A DNA stretch of 37,346 bases from positions 1-37,346 of the forward strand of contig JAEOTS010000081.1 of NCBI GenBank assembly GCA_016839745.1, written 5' to 3'. Of this stretch, positions 1 to 8,398 are shown one piece after another. How positions within the stretch are numbered: position 1 is the stretch's first letter; each line of letters opens with the position of its first letter. A model generated the notes under the pieces. The model had not been told where the DNA came from. It saw only the letters and a program-made list of their open reading frames with translations, and ran no database searches. Made by a program: the position numbers and the translations under genes. The stretch comes from Promethearchaeota archaeon. GTDB taxonomy: Archaea > Asgardarchaeota > Lokiarchaeia > Sigyniarchaeales > SOKP01.

Positions 1-1527
1 ACTGGAGAAATAGGTGTTTGTTTAGGAACAGCAGGACCCGGAGTAACTCATCTGATTCCAGCTGTTGCTGCGGCATATGCTGATTCGATACCAATGTTGG
101 TAATTGGTGCTCAAGTTGGTAGAATGTTTGACAATATTGGAATATTACAAGGAGATTTAGACCAAATGAGTCTAATGAAACCTATTACAAAATTACAAGT
201 TTCTATAGAAGATCCATATGAAATACCACATGCTATTCAAAGATGTATAAGAACTGCTATGACTGGAAGAAGAGGCCCTGTTTTTCTTGAATTAAGGGAA
301 ACAGCATTAGTTAGAGATGCTACAGGGGTTGGTCAAAAAGAAATTTTAGATCCAGAACAATACCGCCCAGAATATAGACCTGCTGGAAATATAGAATGCA
401 TAATAAAGGCGGTAGAAATTTTAAAGAATGCTGATAAACCTTTAATTGTAGCTGGTGGCGGTATCAATGCTTCAGAAGCTTTTAATGAGGTAAGTAAGTT
501 ATCAGAAACATATAATATTCCTGTTGGAACAACTTTAAGTGGTATAGGAGTAGTAACAACGGATAAAACATTTGTAGGGGGAAAATTGACTGCAATGGCT
601 TATAGAAGAGCTGCTATTGAAGCAAATGTAGTTCTCTCTCTTGGTTGTAAATGGGATCATACGATTCTTTACGGAGCTTCCCCAATTTGGAATCAAGATC
701 AAAAACTCATCCAAGTTGATATAGACCCAACTGAAATTGGTAAAAATAGACCTGTAAACGTTGCTATTGTTGGAGATGCTAAAGCTGTTATTAATCAATT
801 ATTAGAAGAAATGGAAAAGAATCTTCCTAAAGAAAAAGTAACTGAATGGTCTCAATGGAATGAATATTTGCAGGATGTAAGAAAAAATGATAAACATCAA
901 TTAGAAAAAATGTTAAAATCTAATAAATTACCTATGAAACCTCACAGACTTGTGTATGAAGTACTAGATTTCATACCAGATGATACACAATTAGTCATCG
1001 ATGGGGGAGATATTTATGTTTTTTCATTGGATTTAATAAGTCTTAAACCACGCCCACCACGAAGTTTTTATCGCTCTATTTCGATGGGTCATTTAGGTAC
1101 CGGGATTCCGTATGCTATTGGCGCACAAATGGCTAAACCAGATAAATTAGTCGTTTGTATTACTGGAGATGGTAGCTTTATGTTTAATATACAAGAATTG
1201 GAAACAGCAGTAAGGTTAAATCTACCTATAATTACTATAATCGGAAATAATTGTTCTTGGGGGATGATTAAATCTGCTCAGAAACTTAATCTTGGAAAAA
1301 GATACTGTGATGTAGATTTTCCACCAATAAATTATTCTGAAATTGCTCGTAGTTTTGGGTGTTACGGAGAAAAAATTGATAAACCAGAAGATATAAAACC
1401 GGCATTACAACGAGCGATTAACTCAAAAAAACCAGCTGTACTCGATGTTGATATAGCTTTTGAAACGCCCTCAGCAATGAAATTACTAGGCCTGTATAAA
1501 AAGAATAAAGGCTTATTTGGAAAATAA
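1..1527 (+). CDS. Thiamine diphosphate-dependent enzyme, acetolactate synthase-like (5' partial)
   Basis: The reading frame is open from base 1, so the N-terminus lies outside the window; 508 residues are visible. The first residues (GVCLGTAGPGVTHLIPAVAA) match the end of the N-terminal pyrimidine-binding domain of the acetolactate synthase/benzaldehyde lyase/oxalyl-CoA decarboxylase superfamily. A central Rossmann-like domain follows, then a C-terminal ThDP-binding domain with the GDGS...NN motif (ITGDGSFMFN, then IIGNNCSWGM) that binds Mg2+ and diphosphate. The catalytic glutamate normally sits in the missing segment. The substrate cannot be assigned: a GNNCSWGM-type active site occurs in several ThDP lyases and decarboxylases as well as in ALS, and no ALS regulatory subunit or ilvC is nearby. 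The SDR dehydrogenase 23 nt downstream suggests a two-step carbonyl conversion such as C-C bond lysis or formation followed by redox. Family sure, substrate unknown. Confidence 0.9.
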   Translation, partial: TGEIGVCLGTAGPGVTHLIPAVAAAYADSIPMLVIGAQVGRMFDNIGILQGDLDQMSLMKPITKLQVSIEDPYEIPHAIQRCIRTAMTGRRGPVFLELRETALVRDATGVGQKEILDPEQYRPEYRPAGNIECIIKAVEILKNADKPLIVAGGGINASEAFNEVSKLSETYNIPVGTTLSGIGVVTTDKTFVGGKLTAMAYRRAAIEANVVLSLGCKWDHTILYGASPIWNQDQKLIQVDIDPTEIGKNRPVNVAIVGDAKAVINQLLEEMEKNLPKEKVTEWSQWNEYLQDVRKNDKHQLEKMLKSNKLPMKPHRLVYEVLDFIPDDTQLVIDGGDIYVFSLDLISLKPRPPRSFYRSISMGHLGTGIPYAIGAQMAKPDKLVVCITGDGSFMFNIQELETAVRLNLPIITIIGNNCSWGMIKSAQKLNLGKRYCDVDFPPINYSEIARSFGCYGEKIDKPEDIKPALQRAINSKKPAVLDVDIAFETPSAMKLLGLYKKNKGLFGK

Positions 1528-1550
1528 AATCTAGTGAAAAGGGAAATATT

Positions 1551-2360
1551 ATGTCTGAAGAAAAATTTTTAGATGGTAAAGTAGCTCTCATAACTGGAGC
1601 TGGAAGCGGATTTGGAAGAGAAATGGCATTGTCTTTTGCCAGTAAAGGTGCAGATTTGGTTTTAAATGATATCAATTTGGAAGGTCTTGAGGAAACTCGA
1701 GACATGATTCTAAAATCTGAAAAATCTGATGTCTTATTGGTGAAGGCAGATATTTCTAAGATTGATGAAGTCAAAGAAATGAGGAAAAAAGCCTTTATCC
1801 ACTTTAACAATTTATATATTTTGGTAAATAATGCAGGTGTTAGAGGAGTGGGAAAAAGAGCAAGCAGTTTTTCACTAAGTTCCAAAGAATCCGAATATGA
1901 CAGAATAATGGATGTCAATTTGAAAGGTGCATGGAATATGACTAGAGTATTTTCTAAAAAAATGAAAAATCAGTCTTATAGACCAATCGCGGGAAAGATT
2001 ATTAATATTACATCTTGTGCCGGAACTGATTGCGGATCAAACCCGCTTATAGGCCTATATAGCGTAAGCAAAGCAGGTCTCATTATGTTCACTAAAATAT
2101 GGGCTCTTGAGCTAGGAGCTAGTCATATCACCGTAAACGCTATCTGTCCAGGTATTTTTTTCACCCCAATATATGAAAGTCGAGAATTTATTAAGGAATG
2201 GATGAAATTAAGAAATGTCTCACTTCCAATTGATAGGATTGGGGAAACAACCGATGTTGCAGATGTTGCCCTGTTTTTAACTTCACCAGCAGCAGATTAT
2301 ATTACTGGACAAAATATAATCATCGATGGCGGAATGACAATATCAATCAATAAATTATAA
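1551..2360 (+). CDS. Short-chain dehydrogenase/reductase (SDR family)
   Basis: A 269-residue classical SDR that oxidises an alcohol or reduces a carbonyl with NAD(P)H. The TGAGSGFG cofactor loop is at residues 15-22, an acidic residue (D40) at the end of strand 2 favours NAD over NADP, NNAG is at 93-96, and the catalytic triad is S155, Y170, K174 (YSVSK). The C-terminal IIIDGG motif is usual for the family and the length is normal. It starts 23 nt after the ThDP enzyme stop on the same strand and is probably co-transcribed, so its substrate may be the product of that enzyme. A T-rich stretch follows the stop. The specific substrate cannot be read from sequence. Confidence 0.92.
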   Translation: MSEEKFLDGKVALITGAGSGFGREMALSFASKGADLVLNDINLEGLEETRDMILKSEKSDVLLVKADISKIDEVKEMRKKAFIHFNNLYILVNNAGVRGVGKRASSFSLSSKESEYDRIMDVNLKGAWNMTRVFSKKMKNQSYRPIAGKIINITSCAGTDCGSNPLIGLYSVSKAGLIMFTKIWALELGASHITVNAICPGIFFTPIYESREFIKEWMKLRNVSLPIDRIGETTDVADVALFLTSPAADYITGQNIIIDGGMTISINKL

Positions 2361-2410
2361 TTTTTGATTTTTTTAAAACTATACAAATAAATAGGAGAAA
2401 AAGCTTTTAG
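2361..2410. terminator. T-rich convergent termination region
   Basis: Between the convergent SDR (plus) and eL15 (minus) genes the plus strand has T5-GA-T7 at 2361-2374, immediately after the SDR stop. The minus strand has a T5 run (AAAAA on plus at 2398-2402) just past the eL15 stop. Archaeal termination commonly uses such U-tracts without a hairpin. Placement is inferred from base runs and gene orientation only. Confidence 0.35.
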
Positions 2411-2415
2411 TTATT

Positions 2416-3000
2416 CTATTTACCACGACCTTTTTTCGCTCCTAAACTCGGTCTTGTCTTTTCAGATCCCCATCCTTTCTTATGCAAACCTCTAGCTCTA
2501 TGACCCGCAGAAGTTAATCCCCGAGTAACTCTTCTAGTGTGTTGAGGTTCGCAAATCCAATTAATTTTTGGATCAGATTTGATTACGGGGTGATTTGGGT
2601 CGACCATAATAACTTCGTAATACCAACTCCTTCCGTCGGCATATACTTTATAGCTATTCAATACCTCTAAATTTGGGTATTTCCGTTGTACGCGTTCTTC
2701 TGCAACCCATTGTAAATTTTTACCGGTTGTGTACTTAGAGACCCCCATAGCTCTGGGTTTTCTTCCTCGTTTCGGTCGGACTTTATGCATTCCGCCTTTT
2801 CTGATTCTGGCTCGAACGATGACGTACCCTTGTTTAGCTTTATAACCAAGGGTTCGTGCTCTATGTAATTTAGTTGGTCTTTCGACGCGTTCAATCGATT
2901 TTCCTTTTCGATATTCAATTCCTCTTTCCCAGTGAGTTGTTTTGTAACCAGTTTCGTGTTTTTCGAATGTGTCCTTCACATGACTATATCCAGACTTCAT
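2416..3000 (-). CDS. rpl15e: Large ribosomal subunit protein eL15
   Basis: A 194-residue basic protein matching the archaeal/eukaryotic eL15 family over its whole length, with the typical [20 protein letters not shown] segment, the [11 protein letters not shown] basic patch and a C-terminal tail rich in Arg, Lys and Gly ([18 protein letters not shown]). It binds 23S rRNA in the large subunit. Bacteria lack this family, so it is good evidence for an archaeal chromosome. It is transcribed alone on the minus strand, divergently from the small conserved gene at 3156, with a 155-base AT-rich spacer holding both promoters. No clear Shine-Dalgarno precedes the ATG. Confidence 0.97.
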   Translation of the reverse strand: MKSGYSHVKDTFEKHETGYKTTHWERGIEYRKGKSIERVERPTKLHRARTLGYKAKQGYVIVRARIRKGGMHKVRPKRGRKPRAMGVSKYTTGKNLQWVAEERVQRKYPNLEVLNSYKVYADGRSWYYEVIMVDPNHPVIKSDPKINWICEPQHTRRVTRGLTSAGHRARGLHKKGWGSEKTRPSLGAKKGRGK

Positions 3001-3155
3001 GATTTAGGCAATCTCTAATTTTGTAATAAATAATGAAATCAAGTAAAATTAATTAATTTTATTATTTTATCGTCTTTTTGGATCGTGAATAATTTTATAA
3101 TTTCACTCTGATTTTTATAAGTAACACACCCTCAAATATTTTTCTACAGGAAAAC

Positions 3156-3644
3156 ATGAAAATGGAAGAACAAAAGAAATCAGATTTAAAGAAGAATTTG
3201 ATTGTTACCGACGAGGATGGTTTGAAAATCGCATATGATAAAATGGAACTTAAGCGCCAATTTCCTCAATTAATGCGGGAATTATCTGAAAAGAAGAAAT
3301 CTCTAAAGATAAAGGGTGTTGATTATGAAATTGAACAAGCAAAAGAAGAACTTAAAGCAAGTCAAGATACTAATTATTGCGAAGACTTACTTAATCCCGG
3401 TGCAATTGATTTTATTAGGCGGTGTACAGATAAGGAAGATGCTTTAGAGATTTTAGATTATCTTATAGAAAGAAATGAGTTAACCGTCCAAGATTATAAC
3501 GCGTTAAAAAATCGTATAAAAGAAGAGGGTGGGTTAGAGAAGTTAATAACAGAATGCGGCGGATTAAAAACACCGGGATATTACGAAAGGAAGTTTCCAA
3601 GGAAAATAAATATATTGAATAATAAAAATGAGAATTTAGATTGA
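3156..3644 (+). CDS. Conserved archaeal protein, DUF2095-like
   Basis: A 162-residue soluble, charged protein with an N-terminal VTDEDGLKIAYDK stretch, a central predicted helical part and a conserved-looking core NPGAIDFIRRC followed by DALEILDYLIERNELT and a glycine-rich end (CGGLKTPGYYERKF). The pattern resembles what I recall of the archaeal DUF2095 family, but that is memory rather than a search. No catalytic motif is evident. The ATG at 3156 lies 5 nt after an AGG; a second in-frame ATG at 3162 is possible. It stands alone between divergent eL15 and the convergent minus-strand pair. Function unknown. Confidence 0.7.
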   Translation: MKMEEQKKSDLKKNLIVTDEDGLKIAYDKMELKRQFPQLMRELSEKKKSLKIKGVDYEIEQAKEELKASQDTNYCEDLLNPGAIDFIRRCTDKEDALEILDYLIERNELTVQDYNALKNRIKEEGGLEKLITECGGLKTPGYYERKFPRKINILNNKNENLD

Positions 3645-3722
3645 TGATGAACTTATGACAATTGAAAGAGCTATTGCTCATAGCGATGACGTTGTCGCCC
3701 CAAACTGAAATTCAAATTCGAT

Positions 3723-3977
3723 TTAAGAGTTGGATTCGATTTTTTCCTTAAAACTTAAACCTTTATTAGTTAAGAAATAGCCATCATTTTTTTTTATAAT
3801 GAGTTTTAACTCCAATAGTACCGGAACTCTTCCTTTAATACATGCCATGGGAAGTCCCGAGAACATCTTCATGGTTTCAAAATCTTTTGCTCCCTTATCA
3901 ATAGCAAAAAAAATATCCACGCCCATGTTTCCAAGTAAACATTTTAGTTCTTGAAGGGATTCGTCTTCTTTGCTCAT
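3723..3977 (-). CDS. Small winged-helix-like protein
   Basis: An 84-residue protein with helices followed by a C-terminal pattern (GRVPVLLELKLIIKKNDGYFLTNKG) typical of the recognition helix and wing of archaeal winged-helix proteins. A strong ribosome binding site (AAGGAGAT on the minus strand, overlapping the 3' end of the upstream gene) supports the ATG at 3977. It lies 6 nt downstream of the 386-residue gene and is almost certainly co-transcribed with it. It could be a DNA-binding regulator or a protein-interaction module; nothing in the sequence decides which. Confidence 0.65.
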   Translation of the reverse strand: MSKEDESLQELKCLLGNMGVDIFFAIDKGAKDFETMKMFSGLPMACIKGRVPVLLELKLIIKKNDGYFLTNKGLSFKEKIESNS

Positions 3978-3983
3978 ATCTTC

Positions 3984-5144
3984 TTAATCTCCTTTTGGTT
4001 TATATTTTTTTGCTATAACCGGTTTAGATTCTTTCGGTAACGATTTTCTTAAATATTCGGGAAAAGCAGTAGATATTTGAATATTAGTTTTTAAAAAGAT
4101 ATAACGCTCGTTTTTGTATTTTAATTCTTCAATAACATCATGTTTTTTTAGGAAAGAAAGCGAGGAATTTAAATGATCTAAAGCTCGTTTCGAGACTAAT
4201 TTTGGTAATTTGTCTTTGGAGATTAATCCACTTCTTAATTCTGAAAGGAGATTGTATTTTTTGGGGTCTGATACGATTTGAAATAAAGTGAATGAATCTT
4301 CCTCTAACTCTTCCTTACTGTTATTTTCATAGATGCTAAAATATTCTTGAACTTTGGGAAGTAGTAGCTCTATTAATTCGAGCTCGATTAAATCGGGATT
4401 TTCATCAATATATTCAATTACGCTGTCGGGAGGAATTCTTTCAGCATTCACTTCTTTTAAAAGTAACACATATTTTTCGACAATTCCGATTTGATTGATA
4501 AAAATAAATTGTTTTGAAACCAGTGTATCGATTAGCTCTTTAAAATCTAACTTTGGAAATGTATCATTATACCATTCTCTTAATCCATCTATTGCAATTG
4601 GACCTTTTGACAATTTTTTTAACGTTAGGAATATGAATTTTTTATTCAATAAAGTAGCAATTTTCTCTTCTTCGCTCCTTTCTCTTGTGTCTTCAAGTGC
4701 CGCCCAGTACAATTCTTTAACCCATAATTTTATCAACGAGTTGTTTTTATAGATAAGGTCCTTGTCGGGTTCATCAAAATTATTTATATCGTTAATGTAA
4801 AATGCTGTATAAATCTCTTCATTAGATAAGAGTTTTTCTAAAAATTCTGTACATAATACATTTACACTTTGTTCAATTTCGGAATTAATTTGTTGGTCAA
4901 AAATTATGGAAACCATTAACATTTCTTTATTCCCACGAGCCCAATCTGAATGGATTTCGAAGTAATAATTATTTGAGTTGTTTTTTTCAAAAGAATGAGT
5001 AAAGAATCCTTCGCTAACCGTTTGGTCCATTATGTTTGCTATTCTGGCTGAAAGTTGTTCGTCTAGCATATTCTCCGGATAGGAATAGAACACTAAAGGG
5101 CCTATTTTTCGATGGAAATACGATAAAGCTACAATTGGTTTCAA
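3984..5144 (-). CDS. Possible longin/roadblock-like N-terminal domain with winged-helix-like C-terminus
   Basis: A 386-residue protein without signal peptide or membrane segment. The first ~130 residues alternate strands and helices (IVALSYFHRKIGPLVFYSYP, then NYYFEIHSDWARG, then MLMVSIIFD), which resembles the longin/roadblock-type alpha-beta fold seen in trafficking and GTPase-regulator proteins of eukaryotes and Asgard archaea. Residues ~160-370 are helical, with segments like winged-helix units (KLSKGPIAIDGLREWYND; LSFLKKHDVIEELKYKNERY). The last 15 residues are basic. It is the first gene of a two-gene minus-strand operon with the small winged-helix-like protein. The fold assignment is an inference from pattern alone, and the protein could be an unrelated Asgard- or archaeal-specific family. 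Confidence 0.5.
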   Translation of the reverse strand: MKPIVALSYFHRKIGPLVFYSYPENMLDEQLSARIANIMDQTVSEGFFTHSFEKNNSNNYYFEIHSDWARGNKEMLMVSIIFDQQINSEIEQSVNVLCTEFLEKLLSNEEIYTAFYINDINNFDEPDKDLIYKNNSLIKLWVKELYWAALEDTRERSEEEKIATLLNKKFIFLTLKKLSKGPIAIDGLREWYNDTFPKLDFKELIDTLVSKQFIFINQIGIVEKYVLLLKEVNAERIPPDSVIEYIDENPDLIELELIELLLPKVQEYFSIYENNSKEELEEDSFTLFQIVSDPKKYNLLSELRSGLISKDKLPKLVSKRALDHLNSSLSFLKKHDVIEELKYKNERYIFLKTNIQISTAFPEYLRKSLPKESKPVIAKKYKPKGD

Positions 5145-5296
5145 TTAATGACTCTCCACTTAATTTTCTATTGTGGTTTTCTTTAAATTTTTAATAGTTT
5201 TACCTAGAATAAATTAATATTAAAGGTTATATATTCATAAAAATAAATAAATTTATTTTAATTAAATGAAATTCGAAGGTTTTCCCTAGAAAAACT

Positions 5297-6052
5297 ATGA
5301 GCCCTATAAAACTTGTAGGATTTGACCTTGACGATTGTCTCTATAATTCAACCGGTCTTTCTCAAATAGCAAGAATTAAGGGCATCGATGCAATGATAAG
5401 TTTAGGTTTAAAAATTGAGCGACAAAAAGCATTATTATTAATAGAAGAAATTGTAACTGAATATGGATCTAATTCTTCGAAACATTATGATTACTTTATT
5501 AGGAGATTAAACCAATATGAAAAATACAGTATTTCTTTTAACGAACAAGTTAGATATGTAGCAGCAGCTGTAATGGCTTACCACGCTCAAAAAATAAAAC
5601 ATATTCAATTGTACGATGATGTTAAAAAATGTTTAGAAAAGCTTAAAGAAAACTCGATAAAAACAGCGATAATTACTGATGGAATCCCTATTAAGCAATA
5701 CGAAAAGATTTTACGGCTTGGAATCGACGATTTAATTGACTTGGTTGTAATATCTGATGAAATAGGGATTAGAAAACCTAATCCAAAGTTGTTTTCGTAT
5801 TGTTTAACCAAATTTAAAGTCAAAGGATACGAAACCATATATGTCGGGGATAATATATATAAGGACATAGTCCCCGCAAAACTAAATGAAATTCATAGCG
5901 TCTATATTCATCGTGGAGGAAAATATGATACAAATACAACAGGCGAAGAAATTGCGAAAGAAAATAAACCTGACTATGAAATTTATAAGTTGGATGAACT
6001 TTTCGATATTATTAATGACCTCAATAAAAAATTTTATATTGGTAAAGTTTAA
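5297..6052 (+). CDS. HAD superfamily hydrolase (archaeal TIGR02253-like)
   Basis: A 251-residue HAD phosphatase. Motif I is FDLDDCLY with nucleophile D10 and general acid D12, motif II is the T of IITDG, motif III is the K in GIRKPNP, and motif IV is YVGDNIYKD. The helical cap between motifs I and II places it in subfamily I. Motif I followed by an SGLSQIAR-like cap start is typical of the archaeal TIGR02253 group, which hydrolyses phosphate esters of unsettled identity. Its TAA stop overlaps the ATG of the nitrilase-family gene (TAATG), so the two are translationally coupled and may act in one route. It is divergent from the longin-like operon across a 152-base AT-rich promoter region. Confidence 0.9.
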   Translation: MSPIKLVGFDLDDCLYNSTGLSQIARIKGIDAMISLGLKIERQKALLLIEEIVTEYGSNSSKHYDYFIRRLNQYEKYSISFNEQVRYVAAAVMAYHAQKIKHIQLYDDVKKCLEKLKENSIKTAIITDGIPIKQYEKILRLGIDDLIDLVVISDEIGIRKPNPKLFSYCLTKFKVKGYETIYVGDNIYKDIVPAKLNEIHSVYIHRGGKYDTNTTGEEIAKENKPDYEIYKLDELFDIINDLNKKFYIGKV

Positions 6053-6870
6053 TGGTTCAAATCACATGTATTCAGCCAGAAGTTTTTCAAGAAAATAACA
6101 AATGTTATACAGAAATAGAAGAAATATTAAAGAATTTCTTTTCTAAATACAATTCTTGCGATATTATTTGTTTGCCTGAAAGATGGATACCATTAACGAA
6201 TGAGAAAAAAATAAATGTTCAAGAGGAAAGAGGGAAGAATTATCAATTCATTAAAAAACTTGCAAAAGAATATAGCGTCGGAATAATCTCTGGAGCCATT
6301 TGGGAAAAGAGGGAAGCTTCTATTAAACCGAGGATCACGAGTTATTTTTTTGATGATACTGGTGAAGAGATAGGTAGACAAGATAAAATCCATTTATATT
6401 CTTATGAAAGAAAAAATTTCCAACCAGGAGAAGATTTAATTATGTTTTCCTTTAAAAATATCTGCTTCGTAATTTTAATTTGTTTTGATATGGCTTTTTT
6501 TGAAACTCCGAGGTTAGCTGCAGAAAACGGTGCCGATATATTATTCTCTCCTACGCAAATTAGAGCAGAAGGCATTGAAAATTGGGAAAGTTATTTAAAA
6601 GCTCGAGCTCTTGAAAATAGAATTCCGGTTGTAGCATGCAATACTTATGGACAAATATTAAAAAGTAAATTTCCCGGGAATAGTAAAATAATCTCATTTA
6701 TCAAAGATTTTATTTCACCTTCAAAATTAAGAATTATTGAAGGTCCTATTAACTCAAGTGGATATGCATTTGATGAGTTTGATTTGCTCTTCCCAAAAAA
6801 GCTAAGAAAGTTGCGTTTTAAGGAGATTATCGAAAAGAGTGAAATTAATGTAAAAAAAGCAGGCTTCTAA
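6052..6870 (+). CDS. Carbon-nitrogen hydrolase (nitrilase/amidase superfamily)
   Basis: A 272-residue member of the nitrilase superfamily with the complete Glu-Lys-Cys catalytic triad: E43 (CLPERW), K112 (RQDKIHLY) and nucleophile C144 (ILICFDMAFF). It hydrolyses or transfers a C-N amide bond; omega-amidase, carbamoylase and NAD-synthetase-type amidases share the fold, and the substrate cannot be told here. Residues around the nucleophile (ICFD in place of the common ICYD) and the segment ADILFSPTQ fit archaeal members. The length is normal. The start overlaps the HAD stop by one base, which indicates coupled translation. No further gene follows before the AT-rich spacer at 6871. Confidence 0.9.
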   Translation: MVQITCIQPEVFQENNKCYTEIEEILKNFFSKYNSCDIICLPERWIPLTNEKKINVQEERGKNYQFIKKLAKEYSVGIISGAIWEKREASIKPRITSYFFDDTGEEIGRQDKIHLYSYERKNFQPGEDLIMFSFKNICFVILICFDMAFFETPRLAAENGADILFSPTQIRAEGIENWESYLKARALENRIPVVACNTYGQILKSKFPGNSKIISFIKDFISPSKLRIIEGPINSSGYAFDEFDLLFPKKLRKLRFKEIIEKSEINVKKAGF

Positions 6871-7040
6871 AAGATTTATTACTGTATTCCTAAATTTTAA
6901 TTATAAGATTTTATATTTTTTCTTGTCGGTTAACAATACTAATTATTTATTAAATTTTAGATCCAATGATCCCTCCCCCTCTCGGGGGGTTTAAATATGA
7001 AAAGTAAAATTAAAAGTAAAAAATTAAAAAAAAATTAATT
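6871..7040. other. AT-rich spacer with a GC-only hairpin; candidate replication-associated element
   Basis: A 170-base non-coding stretch that is nearly pure A/T except for one block at 6971-6989. There C5 (6975-6979), loop TCTC and G5-6 (6984-6989) form a perfect GC hairpin followed by TTTAAAT. The 3' half, before the Orc1/Cdc6-like ATG at 7041, is an A-rich tract with repeated AAAGTAAAATT-like words. Archaeal origins often lie next to orc1/cdc6 genes and combine an AT-rich unwinding element with G-stretch origin recognition boxes. No full ORB consensus is recognisable, so an origin role is only a suggestion; the hairpin could also terminate transcription of the nitrilase gene. Confidence 0.35.
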
Positions 7041-8234
7041 ATGATATCAGCACCAAAGATCAATAGTAGTTTTGCAGGCCCTCGAGCGTTGTTTGATCAA
7101 TCTTATATCCCACCTCAAATTCTCTATAGAAAAAACGAAGAAAAGGCTCTTTTTTCAATTCTAAAAGACTCGTATATAGATGGATTTTGTTTAAATATAT
7201 TATATCAAGGGATTCAGGGAATCGGAAAGAAAGTTATAATAAATAAAGTTATTAGGGACTTGTCGCTTTTAAACCCTGAGCTCTTAAACATCCGTAAGGC
7301 TTACATAGATTGCAGGGATAAAAATTTAGAGGAAATAATTATTTCTCTACTTACTGAAATTGGGTTTCATCAGAATATTAATTTCAATTTTAAGAGTATT
7401 ATAAACTCTAATATATCTGATCTATGGAACATCTTTAAATTAACCTGTAAAAAAGCTGACCACAATCTTTTATTTGTTTTCAATAATATTGAGCATTTAA
7501 AACCAGAATTTATTAAGAAATTTCTTCAATATGGCAAAGAAACCAATATTAGCTTAGTATCTACTGGAAATCAAGTTTTAAAATCCTCTACTCTAGATGT
7601 TTTAAGCGAATTCGACATTAAAAAGAAGTTAAATTATTTCTCATATAACGAACTTCACGATATTATAAAACAGAGAATCTCATTAACTTTTAAACATGAA
7701 GTAGATAAAGAATTGATAGAATTTATAACAGATTTAATTTTTGAGCATCATGTTCCTGTACCCGGAAAAGGAATCGAAATTCTTAGAGATCTTTATCCAT
7801 TTTTAAGTAAACAAGTAGAATTGAACCACCTAGAGATCTTTGAAATACTTCAAAGCCAGTTTGAAACTTTACAAATTTCAGACGAATTTAGCATGCTATC
7901 ATACATTTCTGAAGCAGAACTTTTAACTATAATATATCTTGATAATTTATCCAATTATTTCTTAAAAAAATCCAACTTTTATATAACAATAAAGGAATTA
8001 AAAGAATTATATTATGTTTCATGTGAATCCATCAATTTTGAAAAAAGTGAAGAGGAGTTTAAACATCTAATTACAACTTTACGCAATTTAGGAATAATAA
8101 ACGCTTCAAGAAAAAATCTCATCAAGAATTTCAGATATTTCAACGAAAACATATTAAATTATAATTTCTACTTTATGGTGATTAATCCCCAAAATCTAAA
8201 GCACATTGTGGATGCGATTTTTAATAAGCATTAA
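7041..8234 (+). CDS. Degenerate Orc1/Cdc6-like AAA+ protein
   Basis: A 397-residue protein with the domain order of archaeal Orc1/Cdc6: an N-terminal lead, an AAA+ core (~25-250) and a C-terminal winged-helix-like part (~300-397). Walker A is GIQGIGKK (57-64), with K where T/S normally follows the lysine. The Walker B strand reads LLFVFNNIEHL, with N148 and N149 where Orc1/Cdc6 proteins carry an acidic pair or D-x. The sensor 1 Asn is present (VSTGNQV). The sensor 2 region (PGKGIEILRDL) lacks the usual GDAR arginine. The protein may bind but probably not hydrolyse ATP. It may serve as an initiator paralogue, a regulator, or a STAND-like ATPase. It stands as a single gene after an AT-rich spacer. 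Superfamily likely; orthology to true initiators uncertain. Confidence 0.65.
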   Translation: MISAPKINSSFAGPRALFDQSYIPPQILYRKNEEKALFSILKDSYIDGFCLNILYQGIQGIGKKVIINKVIRDLSLLNPELLNIRKAYIDCRDKNLEEIIISLLTEIGFHQNINFNFKSIINSNISDLWNIFKLTCKKADHNLLFVFNNIEHLKPEFIKKFLQYGKETNISLVSTGNQVLKSSTLDVLSEFDIKKKLNYFSYNELHDIIKQRISLTFKHEVDKELIEFITDLIFEHHVPVPGKGIEILRDLYPFLSKQVELNHLEIFEILQSQFETLQISDEFSMLSYISEAELLTIIYLDNLSNYFLKKSNFYITIKELKELYYVSCESINFEKSEEEFKHLITTLRNLGIINASRKNLIKNFRYFNENILNYNFYFMVINPQNLKHIVDAIFNKH

Positions 8235-8335
8235 TATATTTTAAAGCCAATAAACTACGCACAGCAGAATTAGAATTTTCATGGATATATGAAAAACTTA
8301 TAACTAAAACCTTATTTTTTTAAATGCTGAGTAAG

Positions 8336-8345
8336 TATATATATA
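8336..8345 (+). promoter_or_regulatory. Candidate TATA box of the smc-scpA-scpB operon
   Basis: Ten alternating TA bases preceded by the purine-rich GTAAG, 54 bases before the smc reading frame opens. A start of transcription about 25 bases downstream would fall near 8368-8372, giving a short leader that includes the GGATGA and GGCGAT ribosome-binding-like words. Inferred from position and composition only. Confidence 0.4.
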
Positions 8346-8398
8346 GATGAAATTACTCTTTAATTTTATAATAGGATGAAGAAATGGCGATTTAAAAA

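Noticed and set aside
1418..1918. A 166-codon open frame on the minus strand across the ThDP enzyme/SDR junction
   Set aside because: It is antisense to two well-supported genes and has no recognisable domain.
3655..3708. A 17-codon open frame after the DUF2095-like gene (MTIERAIAHSDDVVAPN), locally richer in G/C than its surroundings
   Set aside because: It is too short to support, has no clear binding site, and the upstream in-frame TAG gives no longer product. It might be a gene remnant, but no family is recognisable.
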